Under the pieces are notes generated by a model. That model was not told where the DNA came from. It did not search any database and saw only the letters and a list, made by a program, of their open reading frames with translations. Positions 46,559 to 58,800 of a stretch of DNA of 64,000 nucleotides are shown here, piece by piece (the first letter of the stretch is position 1; the number at the start of each line of letters is the position of its first letter). The DNA comes from Panax quinquefolius (taxonomy: Eukaryota; Streptophyta; Magnoliopsida; Apiales; Araliaceae): contig JAINUW010000268.1 in assembly GCA_020205615.1 (NCBI GenBank), positions 1-64,000 on the forward strand, given 5' to 3'. Made by a program: the position numbers and the translations under genes.

Positions 46559-49253
46559 TCGAAAGGATGTCCCGAGAAAAGTCAAAGTCAGCGGTTCTTG
46601 GAAGAAGCGTTTGTCGTGGCCGGTCAAAATCTGAGGAAACGAGCGAAGTTAGCAGGTTAGTTAATTATAAATTCTTGCGAAGTTTATACCTTACTAGATC
46701 TGGGTTCTACCCATTCTTTTATCTCTCTCTTGCTTGCGCTCAGCGTTTGAACTTGACTACGGAGAAATTAGACTTTGACCTTTATTTATGGAGACTCAGT
46801 TAGGAGAAACTTTCATTACATCAGTTGTTTAGAAATCTTGCTTGATTCAGGTTGGCACTATCACATTACACATTAACCTTATTTCTATAGAGATATTTGC
46901 TTTTGATGTGATTTTAAGGTTAACTACTCATCATCATGCCAAATTGATTGCTTTTGTAAGGTTGTTAGGTTTCATATTCTAAGTAACTTTGTTATTGAAT
47001 TCAAGCAATCAAACCATTGTAATCAAACATTTTCATATCAAGCCATGAAGTCATTCGTTTATTACGGATGTCGAGTTTTCTTAGTCCATGTTATGGATTT
47101 GAATAAAGACACGTCGATTTGAATAATATTCTTGTTGTTATTGATTTTTCTGGCGTATTTTTCTGAAGAATTTCTTGGCTTACTCCCAAAGCACGATATT
47201 AAATTTTGTATCGACTTTGAACCGGTACAAAACTCATTTCTAAAATCTCATATCGAATGGCTCTATTGAACTTGAGGAGTTAAAAATTCAACTATAAATT
47301 TGGTACTGAGCCTTTATCTTGTGACTTCCTTTGTGGAATTCACTAAGCGAACTCTGTATGGGGCGTCATATTAGATGCGATAGTAAAGCGTGATAGGTGT
47401 CATTGTGACGTGCTTATCCAAGATTGGGATATAGTCGCGGTTGAGAAGCAACCTAAGTCGATGTCGAAATCGTAGCTTTACAGAAGCTTAGTTGGTTATT
47501 ATCGGAGATTCGTTGAAGGATATTCTCGAATCGCTATTCCATTAACGTGGTGACTCGTAGAGATACAAAATTTGAATGGAGCAAGGAATGTGGGAAGAGC
47601 TTGAAGAACTCGAGAGGAGACTCATTTAAATACGTGTTACGACCGTGCCATCTGGAAGCGAGCGTGGTAGGCGGCGTGTTGAGTAGAAGATCGTATCAAA
47701 TCTGAGTGCGATATTGTCAAAGACTAATTTCGTATAATTTACAAATAATAGAGATGGAGATGAAAACTCTAGGTACCCGCATTGATAATATCTGAGTATA
47801 ATCGACTTTAATCGATAAAGTTAAGGTTGCTCGAGCCCCAGGCCGGAGGCGATCGTATGAAGAAGAAATCTGAAGGGCTATTAGGGCGAGAATTGATGAA
47901 GAAGGAATACTTGAGTCTACTCTAGACTTTGTGTTCTAACGACTACGATTTGAAGTACAAGATTATGATGGAGGCACACGATACACCATTTGCAATCCCA
48001 TCTGGAAGTACTAAAATGTATCGTGATCTTGACATACATTTTGGTGGAATAATATGAAGAGAGAGATTGTAAAGTTTATCTCGATGTGTTTAACTTGTCA
48101 GCGTGTAAAAGGCGGAGCATCTAGTACCTAAGGGTCCGTTGCAACCACTTGAGATTCCGGAATGGAAGTGGGAACACATTACCATGGATTTCGTCACGGG
48201 TCTTCCTACGGTTTCTCAAGGCATCAATCTTATTTGGGTTATTGTTGATAGATTAACCAAATCTGCTCATTTCTTGCCGATACGGGAGACTTATTCCTTG
48301 AGCGTCTTGCTAGTATATGCGTAAATGAGATTGTGAGGTTGCATGGCATACTGTATCCATAGTTCGGATCGTGACCCAAGATTCACTTCAAGATTTTGGG
48401 TTAGCTTGCAAAAAGCTATGAGCGCAGTTTGCGATTTAGTTGGCATACCATCCCCCAAGCAGACGGACAATCGGAGAGGACTATTCAAACTCTTGAAGAT
48501 TTATTAAGACTACGTGTCCTAGATTTCAAAGGTAGTTGGGATAAGTATTTACCATTGGTGGAATTTCTCTGACAACAGTTATCAAGCAAGTATAGGTGTG
48601 GCTCCATTGAAGCATTATATGGGCGAAAATGTCGATTTCTCGATATGTTGGGATGAGGTGGGTGAAACAACATTGTTGGGACCGAGTTAATACGATATGA
48701 CTACAAGAAAAGATCAAATGATTGACAAGCGTATAAGCGGCACAAGATCGACAAAAGAGTTATCACGGATCTTCATCGAAAGGGCGTGGAATTTAGTGTA
48801 GGGGATCATGTATTATTGCGAGTTGCTCCATGGAAGGGAGTTACAAGATTTGGGGAGAGGAAAGCTCGATCCACGATTTATTGGTCCATTTCAAATTCTT
48901 GGCCAAGGAGTAGGAAATGTAGCCTATAGACTTGCGTTACCTCAGTATGTCTCGTGTTCATAATGTGTTTCACATATCGTACTTCGTAAATATGTGAAAG
49001 ACCCGAACCACGTTATAGAGTTAGAAGCAGGACGAGATAGTAGAAGACTTAGCGTGTGAGGAGGTTTTGTCAAGATTTTGGATAGGAAGGAGCATGTCCT
49101 ACTGCCTTGAAAGGTCATACCACAAGTTAAAGTTTTGTGGAGGAATCATTTATAGAGGAAATGACACAGGAATTGGAAGCGGAAATGAAAGCGAGGTATC
49201 CTCACCTTTTGAAACACGAGTGCGTCGTCGATTTCGAGGGCGAAATTTCATAA
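46559..49253 (+). pseudogene. Gypsy D pol with integrase core retained
   Basis: Protease and linker remnants (46840-47130) and the same deletion of reverse transcriptase and RNase H as in gypsy 1 (47280-47700). Then a fairly well preserved integrase: zinc-binding region with FWWNNMKREIVKFISMCLTC (48035-48095); core start [20 protein letters not shown] (48157-48216) carrying the first catalytic Asp; [15 protein letters not shown] (48238-48282); IVSDRDPRF-like context with the second Asp (48355-48385); AYHPQTDGQSE-like context (48440-48475) and the C-terminal tail to EIS-stop (49251-49253). Integrase joins element cDNA to the chromosome. Frameshifts and stops remain, so it is not functional as read. 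Confidence 0.78.
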
Positions 49254-49263
49254 GGAGGGAGGT

Positions 49264-51938
49264 TGTAAGACCCGAAATTTTTTAAATAAAAAGGAATTTC
49301 CTTTATTTATTATTTTGAAATAGTAAGGTTGATTTGATTAATGTGGATAGTTAAGGGTTAAATCATAAATATTTCAAAATAAGCAGTGGTTATAAAATAT
49401 TCATTTTTGTCGGGGAATATTCGTTTGGTCGTGGAATATTAAATGCTTTGTCGGGGAATATTAAATGCATGCAATAGCGACCACATGTGTGACCCCATAT
49501 GCGGATAAGCGATTGGATGAAGAAAGCGACAAAGTTTGGGTGGTTATAAATAACGGCGTAGTTATTCTGAATTAAGGCTGTTGGAATACCCGGTGGTTAA
49601 AACACTGATGTCTGGCGTTGTTGAGCGATGATAGCTGCGGTATTGCATCAATTATTGATCCTTACGTGAAGGCACTACTCGATAATTATTACGATAATTC
49701 TTGTTCGATATTTTATTTTATTGATTCGATAATTCTTTGCGTTGGTATTTTATATTATTCTTTGTTTGATAATTGTCTTTTGATATTTCCCATTATCGGA
49801 TCGATAATTCATATTATTTGAATAATATTATTAGATAACATTATTGGCAATGTCTAGAAAGTTACATCTAAGGAGAGGTTTGGTCACCTAATTGCGGCGC
49901 CCGATGAGGAGAGATCCTTATTGGAAAGCCCCTCTTTCTGAGGAGCGACTTGGTTGTCATAAATGTGATTACGTAATATTATTTGTGAATAATTAATTAT
50001 TGATTCATATGATAAGAAAATATTTATTTTATATGAATATAAATGATGGATTTATTTATGTGGTTATTAATGAAGGAATTAATCTTTGAGATGTTTTATT
50101 TGTATTTTTGTCGGATTGGAGGTATTAAAAGATCAAATCGGTGTTATTCTGACTTTATTGTGTGAGTTATAATATTTAATCAAATAGTTGGATCGTTGTA
50201 ATTTTTGGATATGTTATACATATATAAGTTGAGTATATGTCACAAATTTTGAGCAGATTAAAAATGAGCGTATAATTTATTATGAATTTTAAGAGGTGGT
50301 TGATTAGAGAAATTAGGTTATAAATGATTTTGGTGGAAAATTCTAGAATTGGTGGGCCCCACTTTTGGTTGGTGAGAAATGTGCTCAATTGAATTTTCAA
50401 ATGTGGTGGGTGGGAATAGTAGCGAGTAAAGCCATCGGGTTGCGGAGTTAAGTGCTGCTTGGCGTCTTAACATTTTCTATAAATAGAGGCTAAGTTAGAA
50501 TTGAAAATCACACGAAACAAAGTTTTCTCTCTTTCTCTCTATATTATTGGCGTATTTTGTGAGTATTTAGATACTTTGAGAGTTCTTTATTCGGTCAAGT
50601 TTCATTAAACATCACTTGAGCCTTTCCTTAGAAATCTTGATTCTTTGAGGTAAGGGATATTTTTTTTTTTTTCGTAATGATATTATTTCTTGATATCATT
50701 ATCTTTGAAATATTGATCTGAAGTTTTATCAAATTTGGAACTTTTTCATGTCGGGGTTACTATTCATGAGTTCTTATTCACGAGTTACTATTCATGAGTT
50801 CTTATTCACGAGATTCTTATTCACGAGTACTATTAAATGAAGCGTGAAGATGTTTTTTGTGGAATTTCTATCTTTTGGTGTCAGAGTTCTTATTCACGTA
50901 TCGGACTTATTCACGTATCTGACACTTTATTCACGTATCTCTGCACTATTCATAGAAAAATAAAATTTCTTCTTTTCGTCCAAAATATCTAATACGGATA
51001 CTAGCTTTGATTGTATCCATGTTTTGATCATTCTTGAATTTTACACCACTTATGATTATTTTTGAGGTATTGTTGGACATGGATAAAACAAATCTGAATC
51101 CTTAATCCTTAATCCTTGTCATTTTGTTTCCTTTGGATTCGTTCTTTAAAAATATTTTCATCATCCTCGGTCTTAAATGATGATATTATTGAATATCTTT
51201 GGCTGTAGTGCGAAGATGAATGATTTCTGAAGAATATCTTTTTGGCACATAGTGCAAAGATGAATAGGTGTTTAAATGAACATGTGGTGATGAATATCTT
51301 TGGCCTTTAGTGCAAAGATGAGCAGTGTTGAGATGAACATGATAGATTGATGAATATCTTTGGCACTGTAGTGCAAAGATGAATATTTGATTTGAGATGA
51401 ATATTGATTGATGTTCTGAGGGATAAAATATTGATGATGAATTTATTAAATTCATAGATTATAGTAGATTTCATTCTCTACGTAACTCTTATGAATTATT
51501 ATTTTACATTGCGAATATTGATGCGAAACTTGTTGTACTATTGTATTCTATCAGATTTTTCCTGTTGGAGACTAACGATAATTTGTTGTATATTATCTTA
51601 GTCATAGTATTCTTCTTGGGCTAGTTGAGCTCACCCTTTTCCTTGTTGTTCCATTTTTCTTCTCGGGAGGCGAGAATGTAGCGAGTCTTAGTCGGGGTAT
51701 GGAATGAAGGTTCTAGAGAGAGTTGTTTAGTAGTCCTCACCATTTTGTAAAATAATGTATCAATAATTATGATGGGGATTTATTTGCGTGTGGATATTGT
51801 CTAGAAGACAATATTATATTTAAACTCACGATATATATTGTAAGTATTTCACACGACATTTGTATTATTGAAGTTGTAGTTTGCTTCTTGTACCATGTAT
51901 TTGGCGACTCGAGAATGGGTGTTGTGTATACCTATTTT
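49264..51938 (+). repeat. 3' LTR of gypsy D, last bases missing
   Basis: TATA box 50478-50485, donor-like GAG|GTAAGGG (GT at 50650), CTATTCACGAGT tandem (50757-50830), ATATCTTTGGC minisatellite (51195-51385). It ends in CCTATTTT where the other copies continue GGGGCGTCACA. Confidence 0.85.
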
Positions 51939-51980
51939 ATTAGGAGTGAGTGGAATAAAATGCTTAGATATTGATCTCAG
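51939..51980. other. 42-bp filler at the gypsy D / gypsy C junction
   Basis: This sequence matches neither LTR. It sits between a 3'-truncated plus LTR and a minus LTR that lacks its first about 130 bp, the signature of a deletion repaired by end joining with filler. Confidence 0.55.
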
Positions 51981-54686
51981 ACAATATCCATACGCAAATA
52001 AATCCCCATCATAATTATTGATACATTATTTTACAAAATGGTGAGGACTACTAAACAACTCTCTCTAGAACCTTCATTCCATATCCCGACTAGTACTGCT
52101 TACATTCTCGCCCTAGAGAAGAAAAATGGAACAAAAAGGAAAATGGTGAGCTCAACTAGCCCAGTGATAAAGAATATTATGACTAAGATAATATACAACA
52201 AATTATCGTTAGTCACCAATTGTGAAAAAAAGAAAATAGAATACTAATGACATATTGAGTTTTAAATCAACAACTGCAATATCCATGAAACAACAATTCA
52301 TTAGAAAAGTTAAGTAGAGAATGCAAACTACTATCTTCTATATATGAATTTAAAAGTTCATCGTCGATATTTTATCCTCGTAACACCAATCAATATATAT
52401 CCGGAATCAAATATTCATCTTTGCACTACAGCCAAAGATATTCATCGAAGTCAGTATTCATCTAAACACACATTCATCTTTGCACTACGGGCCAAAGATA
52501 TTAATCGATCGGTCATGTTCATCTCTGACACTGTTCATCTTTTTAGACCTGAGCCAAAGATATTCATCAAGAAATCATTCATCTGCACTATGCCAAAGAT
52601 ATTCCATAATATCATCATTTAAAAATGAAGATGATGAAAATATATTTTAAAGAAAGCGAATCCGGTGAAAAAAAATGACAAGGATTAAGGATTAAGGATT
52701 CAGTACTTTGTTTTATCCACGTCAAAAATACCTCAAAAATAATCATAGGGGTGTAAAATTCAAGAATGATCAAAACATGGATACAATCAAAGCTAGTATC
52801 CGAATAGATATTTTAGGCGAAAAGAAAAATTTTCATTTTTGATTGAATAAATCTTGATATTCATGGATAGTCTCAGTATCGTGAATAGTGTCCGTATATC
52901 GTGAATAGTAACTCGACACCAAAAGATAGAAATTCCACAAAAAACATCTTCACGCTTTTCACATGAATAGTACTCGTGAATAAGTAACTCGTGAATAGTA
53001 ACTCATGAATAGTAACTCGTGAATAGTAACTCATGAATAGTAATACGACATTAAAAAGTTCCAAATTTGATAAAAAGTTTCAACCAATATTTGACATAAT
53101 GATATTGAAGAAATAATATCATTTGAGAAGAAAATAACATCCCTTACCTCGAAAGAAAAAGATCTTAGTTGAAACAGGATATAAAGCTATGACTTGAACT
53201 TGCAGTATAGAAATACTCAAAGTATACTCACAAGAATACGCTCAATATATCGAGAGAGAAATAGAGAGAAAAATTCAGTTTCTGGTGTGATTTTCAATTC
53301 TAACCTAAGCACCCTATTTATAGGAAATTGCTTGGAACACCAAAGTAGAAAATTAAATATAATAATATTATTTATAAACAAAATTCCTTAGCCCACCTTT
53401 GAAATCTGATTTCAGCCATAGCACATGTTAAATGAGGTTCAAAAACTCACCAAAAACGTTTTTCTCAAAATAATTAATTTAAACTCCCAAAAATCAATTA
53501 TTTCGGAACTCCGAAACTTCAATAATTCATAATAAATAGCCCTTTTATCAGAAAATTCAAATCACTTGAGTTTTTATAGGAAATTCAATTCTCTACAACT
53601 TTGCAGAAGAAAGTTTTCCAAATTCCAAACAGAAATTGACCGAAATCCACAAGCAGACGATTTTACGGTATATAATCAAATTTCGGTCGAGAAATGGGGT
53701 CCATGACACACAAAACATGTGTTAATCATTTAATGCCACAAAAATACTCTTCCTCCTCATATACTCATATATCCCACAATCATTATAAAAATATCACCGT
53801 TAATATATTATTAAAATAATATATTTAAATGAATTATTTTATCGGAAAATGATAAAATATTAATTTTCAACAATTGTCATTTTAAAATTTTCTCCATCTA
53901 TATCACATAAAATCAATATTTTCCTCATCATATAAATCAATAATTAATTATTCACAAATAATATTACGAGAATCACAAGATCTTGTGCGTGTGGTAGTTC
54001 CTCAGAAAGAGGGGCTTTCCAATAAGGATCTCTCTCCTTCTTGGTAGCGCGATTAGGTGACCAAACCTCTCCTTAAGCAGAACTTTCTAGACATTGCCAA
54101 TAATGTTTTCTAATAATATTATTCGAGATAATATGAATTATTGCTCAGATAATGGAAAATCTTGTGTAATGACAATTTATTGAAACAACAGTAATATAAA
54201 ATATTAATCAAAGCAATTATTGAATCAATAAAATAAAATCTTTGAGCATTAATTCTTTGTAACAATTATTGAGTAGTGCCTTCTTACGTAAGAATCAATA
54301 ATTGGTGCAATCTGTGTATCTTCTTGTTCAACAATAGCAGTATTAGTGTGTTTTAACCACGGCTGGGTATTCCAAAAGTAATACTTGTAATAACTACGCC
54401 ATTATTTATAAACAACTTATATTTGTCATTTTCTTCATCAATCGCTTTAGTTATGGGGGCCTACAAAAAATCTGGTCGTAAATACGAATATTCACAGACA
54501 GATACGAATATTCCACGACCAAACGAATATTCCCAAACAATAATGAATATTTTATAACCACTTGCTTATTGAAATATTTAAGTATTTTACCCATAACTAT
54601 CCACATTAATCAAATCAACCCTTACTATTTCAAAATAATAAATAGAGAAAATTCCTTTTTATTTAAAAAAATTTCGGGGTCTTACA
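51981..54686 (-). repeat. 5' LTR of gypsy C, truncated at its inner end
   Basis: On the minus strand it begins TGTAAGACCCC at 54686 next to the GATAG duplication. TATA box 53315-53322; donor-like CGAG|GTAAGGG (53146); CTATTCACGAGT tandem 52968-53042; ATCTTTGGC minisatellite 52420-52605. The acceptor region ends CTCTAG|GGCGAG near 52100. Confidence 0.85.
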
Positions 54687-54727
54687 GATAGTATGTTGCC
54701 AATTACTTCAACAGGTAGGAACTCCAT
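54687..54727 (-). pseudogene. Captured F-box/LRR fragment, start codon part
   Basis: ATG at 54727 (minus) opens MEFLPVEVIGNIL and, across the gypsy C insertion, SHLG. This is the N-terminal F-box of the plant F-box/LRR family that includes Arabidopsis At1g67190 (MExLPVEVIGNILSRLG, recalled). An F-box recruits SKP1 and so the SCF ubiquitin ligase; only about 35 codons were captured and a frameshift and a stop follow, so no product is expected. Confidence 0.68.
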
Positions 54728-55519
54728 AACCAAGAAAAGACCCACCGCTACTATAAACCAGTCCTCAAGAAAAAAAAAATTGAACTCCATTGAGATCCCA
54801 ACAATAAGAATTATAAGTTTGAATCGATATCACAAATTTATTCCAAAAGATTCGATCTTTATTATTGCATCAACAAAAGGTAAAATCAATCAAACATAAA
54901 AGTCGGTTCCCTGATGCGAGTGAATTGTTTTACACAAATTCATTAATACATTTACACCAAATCAAACATTTCATTAAAGAACATATCTTTCAACTAAACC
55001 CAAAAGGGATATGCACAGAACAACAAAAAAACTGGGGTAAAACTATAAATTGTCAAAAATATCATACATACCAATTAGCCCACTTGCTAAAATTGATGCC
55101 ACTGGTACAAAAATCTAGTGAATTGAGATGTCCCAGTTGAAAAAAGGACAAAAATTACAAACCCAAAAGTCAAAATAGCTAATTAATTGAAATATTGCGA
55201 GAATTCATCAAAGATGGAGTGGAAGATAGCCAAGCTCCGGTGACATAGTATAGGTGGAAAAGGAAAGGGGAAGAAGAAAAAAAAATTGATTGGTTGGATG
55301 AAGAGTTGGTCAAGATGGAAATAGCTTATTCATTGGCGCAACTGTTGGAATAAGATCAGCCAACCATGATATGAGATAGAGAGGGGAGCTACTAGAATTT
55401 CAAGTTTTTGAATTTTACTAAACATGGTTCTTATTGGCTCAACATTCAAATTTGAACATTAATTGATAAACAATAAGAAGAATAAACCAGATCCGAAATG
55501 AATCCCTCACTCCTAACAT
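54728..55519. other. Pack-MULE interior between the two captured genes
   Basis: Most likely captured non-coding sequence (5' leader or intron of the F-box gene, 3' flank of RPL12). On the minus strand at 55107-55068 a frame reads VPVASILASGLIG and ends at a donor-like G|GTATGTATGA; I could not assign it. The ORFs at 54693-54899 and 54865-55140 have no recognisable content. An inverse copy of TTTACTAAACATGGTTCT links 55415-55432 with 37552-37569. Confidence 0.4.
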
Positions 55520-55697
55520 CTCAACATCACCATCGTCAATCTCCTCTTGCAGATCCTTAGGGTTCTTGCCGTCCACCGAACAACTAACAGAGACGCAAGT
55601 TCCAAGAATCTCCTTCACTGTACCGGTGAGCTCCTTCGCCATTGATCTTGGCAATGACATCGTCAAGCGAAATATTTCCCGTGTGTTTGATGTTCTT
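55520..55697 (-). pseudogene. RPL12: Captured fragment of cytosolic ribosomal protein L12
   Basis: On the minus strand [18 protein letters not shown] (55697-55644) and, after a frame change, [20 protein letters not shown] (from about 55639) continue to GDVE at 55520. This is the C-terminal third of plant 60S ribosomal protein L12 (uL11), the rRNA-binding stalk-base protein. Compared with the family, a few residues between DDVI and MAK are missing, which causes the frame change, and the last residues are replaced. No start or promoter of its own was seen. Its place inside MULE terminal repeats marks it as a transduplicated fragment. Confidence 0.8.
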
Positions 55698-55826
55698 CAT
55701 TTTTGGTCATTTTTATGAAGAAAACCCCACAAAATCTCAGATCCATTTCGTTGTTGAACAAATTCATGAAGAAAAAGCCTCCGAATCACAGACCCAATTC
55801 GATTTAAAGTTTTCACAGACCCAAAA

Positions 55827-58800
55827 TGTGAGACCCTGAATTTTATGAAATAAAAGTATTCAATTTTTCTATTTTGGTGAATAGTTAAATTGATAAAAGT
55901 TTAAAGTTAAGGGTGACATTTGAAATTTTTCAAAGTAAGTGATGATGAAGTTTTTGTTTTATTAGTATTATTAATGTATAAAAACAGAAAAGCTTTTTAT
56001 ATAAAACATAATACTTTTATAAAGTTATTCGTTTTATTAGGCTAATAGTAAAATCTTTTTATATAAAATAGAATACTTTTATAAAGTTATACATTTTATT
56101 AGACAATAATTAGAATATATTATATTTTATTATGCATAGTATTTGTATAGTGCTGCGTAGTGTTTGTATAGTAAAATCTTTTATATAAAAGCAGAATACT
56201 TTTATAAAGTAATTCGTTTTATTAGATTATAAATAGAATATATTATATTTTATTGTAAACCAACTGACCGTCAGTTTAAAAGTAAATCAATCTGACCGTT
56301 CATGGATTAGTTCTTATTGATCCATTCTTCTATAAATAGAAGCTCATTCCTTTATTATTTCTTACGAATTCTTTGAAACTCTAGAGAGAGAAACTATCTG
56401 AGAGAGTTCTTCTTCTATAATCTTGGCGTATTTCTTTAGAGTTTAAGAAAGCTTTGAGCATAGTGCAAGTTTTCTTTGAGTATATCCTCGCCCTACCGAT
56501 GGAGAATCGTACTCTTCTTCTTTCAAAGGTAAGGGATATTATTTGTTGTACTCGTAAAAGGGTATTATTTTTTTGTATTCATGAAGAGAACTTCATTATT
56601 CCATTCTTTATTATTACATTGGAATAACTTTGTGTATCATGACTACCCTATACTTGGTGAAATTCTTACATTATTCCATTCCTTATTATTATGTTGGAAT
56701 AACTTTGTTTATCTGCAATCGCATACATGGTGAAATTCTTCTATTATTTCATTCTTTACTTATTATTCTATCGAATATCACATACGTGCGTTTCGCTGTG
56801 AGCTAATTCCATTATTTATTATTCCGCATTTATTATTACGCTGAATATCTTATGCATGCGTTCTGTGGGACTGGTTCCATTATTTATTATTACATTGGGA
56901 ATAACACATGCATGCGGTTTCTATCGCATGCATGGTGAATCCTACATTATTCCATTCTTTATTATTCTATTGGAATAACACATACATGTGGATTACCCAC
57001 GTGCGTGGTGATTGATCCTTTGTATTCATTCCTTATTAAATTGTGGAAATGATCGATTGTGATGAAAGTCATAATAAAAGCATTTAGGCGAGTGAAAATC
57101 ATGGGTATATGAAGTATTAGTAAGTGTTATGATAAGTTATGTTGGTTATTATATGAAAACATGAAAGTTTCTTAGAAATCACAAAGGGTTGAAAATCAGA
57201 TTTTGGTGAAAATGAAACATGAAATTCAATTGACCATATCTTCTATTATATTTTGAATTTTTGAGTGTGGTCAAGTTCTAGAGTTAGATCTATGAGTTTT
57301 GTAGTATCTCCAAGTGGAATCACTGGAAAATGTATTGTAGATTTTTGCGTGGACTGATTTTAGCAAAGGAGTCAAAAGCTAGAAATTACCAAAATGCTAC
57401 TGTCCAGATTTTTAGAAGGGCTGTTTCGGCCACTTAATTTGTGAGAAAAATTCCGGCCTTTTGGGACATGAAAGTATATAGTATAAGGTACCTCTTGTCT
57501 AAAAATGAGCTCATTCCGACTTAAAATAAGCAAGTTATGACCATTTCAATATTTAGGTTTCTCCGATGACCATGAAATTTAAACTGGAAGTTCATGTTAA
57601 CATGTGTAAGATCCTGCCAAAATTTGGGAATTTCTGGAGTTAAACTTGAGGTAGCTAATTTCTTAAGGAATTAATTAGAAATTGATTTTGAAAAATAATA
57701 AATGAATTTTAAAAATTTAGAGAAAATATATGTTCATTATGGGACTATATTACGCTAAATCCCGGAAAAGAAATATTTGTGAGACTGATTTGGTATTTTC
57801 ATAAAAAATAATTTAATTCTGAACATATGAGTTAAATATTTTATGTGAAGTAACAAAGTTGGAAAATAGGATTTTATGACTTAGAAATTCTATATAAGGT
57901 ATATGCATATTTTTGATGAGGGATTTAATCATTGGTGATGAAATCTTATGAGTATGCCATTTTTGAATGATTAAATGCATTATTTGGTAAAATATAAACA
58001 ATTGAAATAAATTGTTTATAAGTTTAAGAAGTGATTAAAATATTGTTATAATATTAGATTATGAGTTTATTAAGTGATTGATAATATTTGAATAAATTTA
58101 AAGTCTTTAATACTTATCCTTGTTTTCGTTTGATTAATGCTTATATCATTGTCAGCATTCTCATGTTTATATTATGTTGAAAGTCATCTGTGGCCTGTAG
58201 TGCATAGATGGACTTGGTATGATTATGACCAGGGATTATTCGGTATAATTATGACCGTAATGTTATAAATGATGTGGAAAAAGTCCTCATTGGCTCGTAG
58301 TGCATTGATGAACAGTTTTTGGTATGATTATGGCTATAGATTCTCTTCGGCCAAGAGTGCAAAGATGAATTGTTTTATTGCATGATCAGGACCGTTGATG
58401 AAAACACGATTATCCTTGGCCCGTAGTGCATAGATAATTTGTGGTCGTGATATTAACGAATATCCTTGGCCTGTAGTGCAGGGATGATTCGATGATGTGG
58501 ATTAATTATTGGAAATTTGAGTCTCAAAGAATAAAATATTAATTCATGGATGTGATTTAATGAATATCATTGGTAGTAGTGCGAGGATGATTCGATGATG
58601 TGGTTTATTTATTAAGTGAGTCTCGGCATTATTGGTTTTCTGATTGTATATCTTTGATTTTGTAGTGCAAAGATGGTACATTAGTTATTGATTTTCTGAT
58701 TGTATATCTTTGGCACTGTAGTAAAAGATGAAGCTATTTGTTATTAGTTATCTGATTTGTATATCTTTGGTAGTAGTGCAAAAGATGATTTAATTAGTAT

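Larger units (their letters stand above)
42596..51938 (+). mobile_element. Ty3/gypsy element D, nested in gypsy C
   Basis: 5' LTR (42596-45271), primer-binding site (45272-45287), gag (45455-46558), pol (46559-49253), polypurine tract (49252-49263), 3' LTR (49264-51938). It is the same family as gypsy 1 and C, but its pol keeps the integrase core that those two lack. The 3' LTR lacks its last about 12 bp and the junction to gypsy C shows a 42-bp filler, so no target duplication can be read. Confidence 0.87.
37634..54686 (-). mobile_element. Ty3/gypsy element C, minus strand, interrupted by gypsy D
   Basis: The low-coordinate 3' LTR (37634-40469) and high-coordinate 5' LTR (51981-54686) both read minus, and the outer flanks share the 5-bp duplication GATAG (37629-37633 and 54687-54691). 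Between the LTRs are part of the internal region (40470-42595) and then gypsy D on the plus strand. The primer-binding site, the first about 900 bp of gag and about 130 bp of the 5' LTR are missing at the right junction, so a deletion followed or accompanied the insertion of D. It is the same family as gypsy 1. Confidence 0.88.

Noticed and set aside
55068..55107. VPVASILASGLIG as an exon of a known membrane protein
   Set aside because: The fragment is too short and I could not match it to a family; it is described only as part of the Pack-MULE interior.
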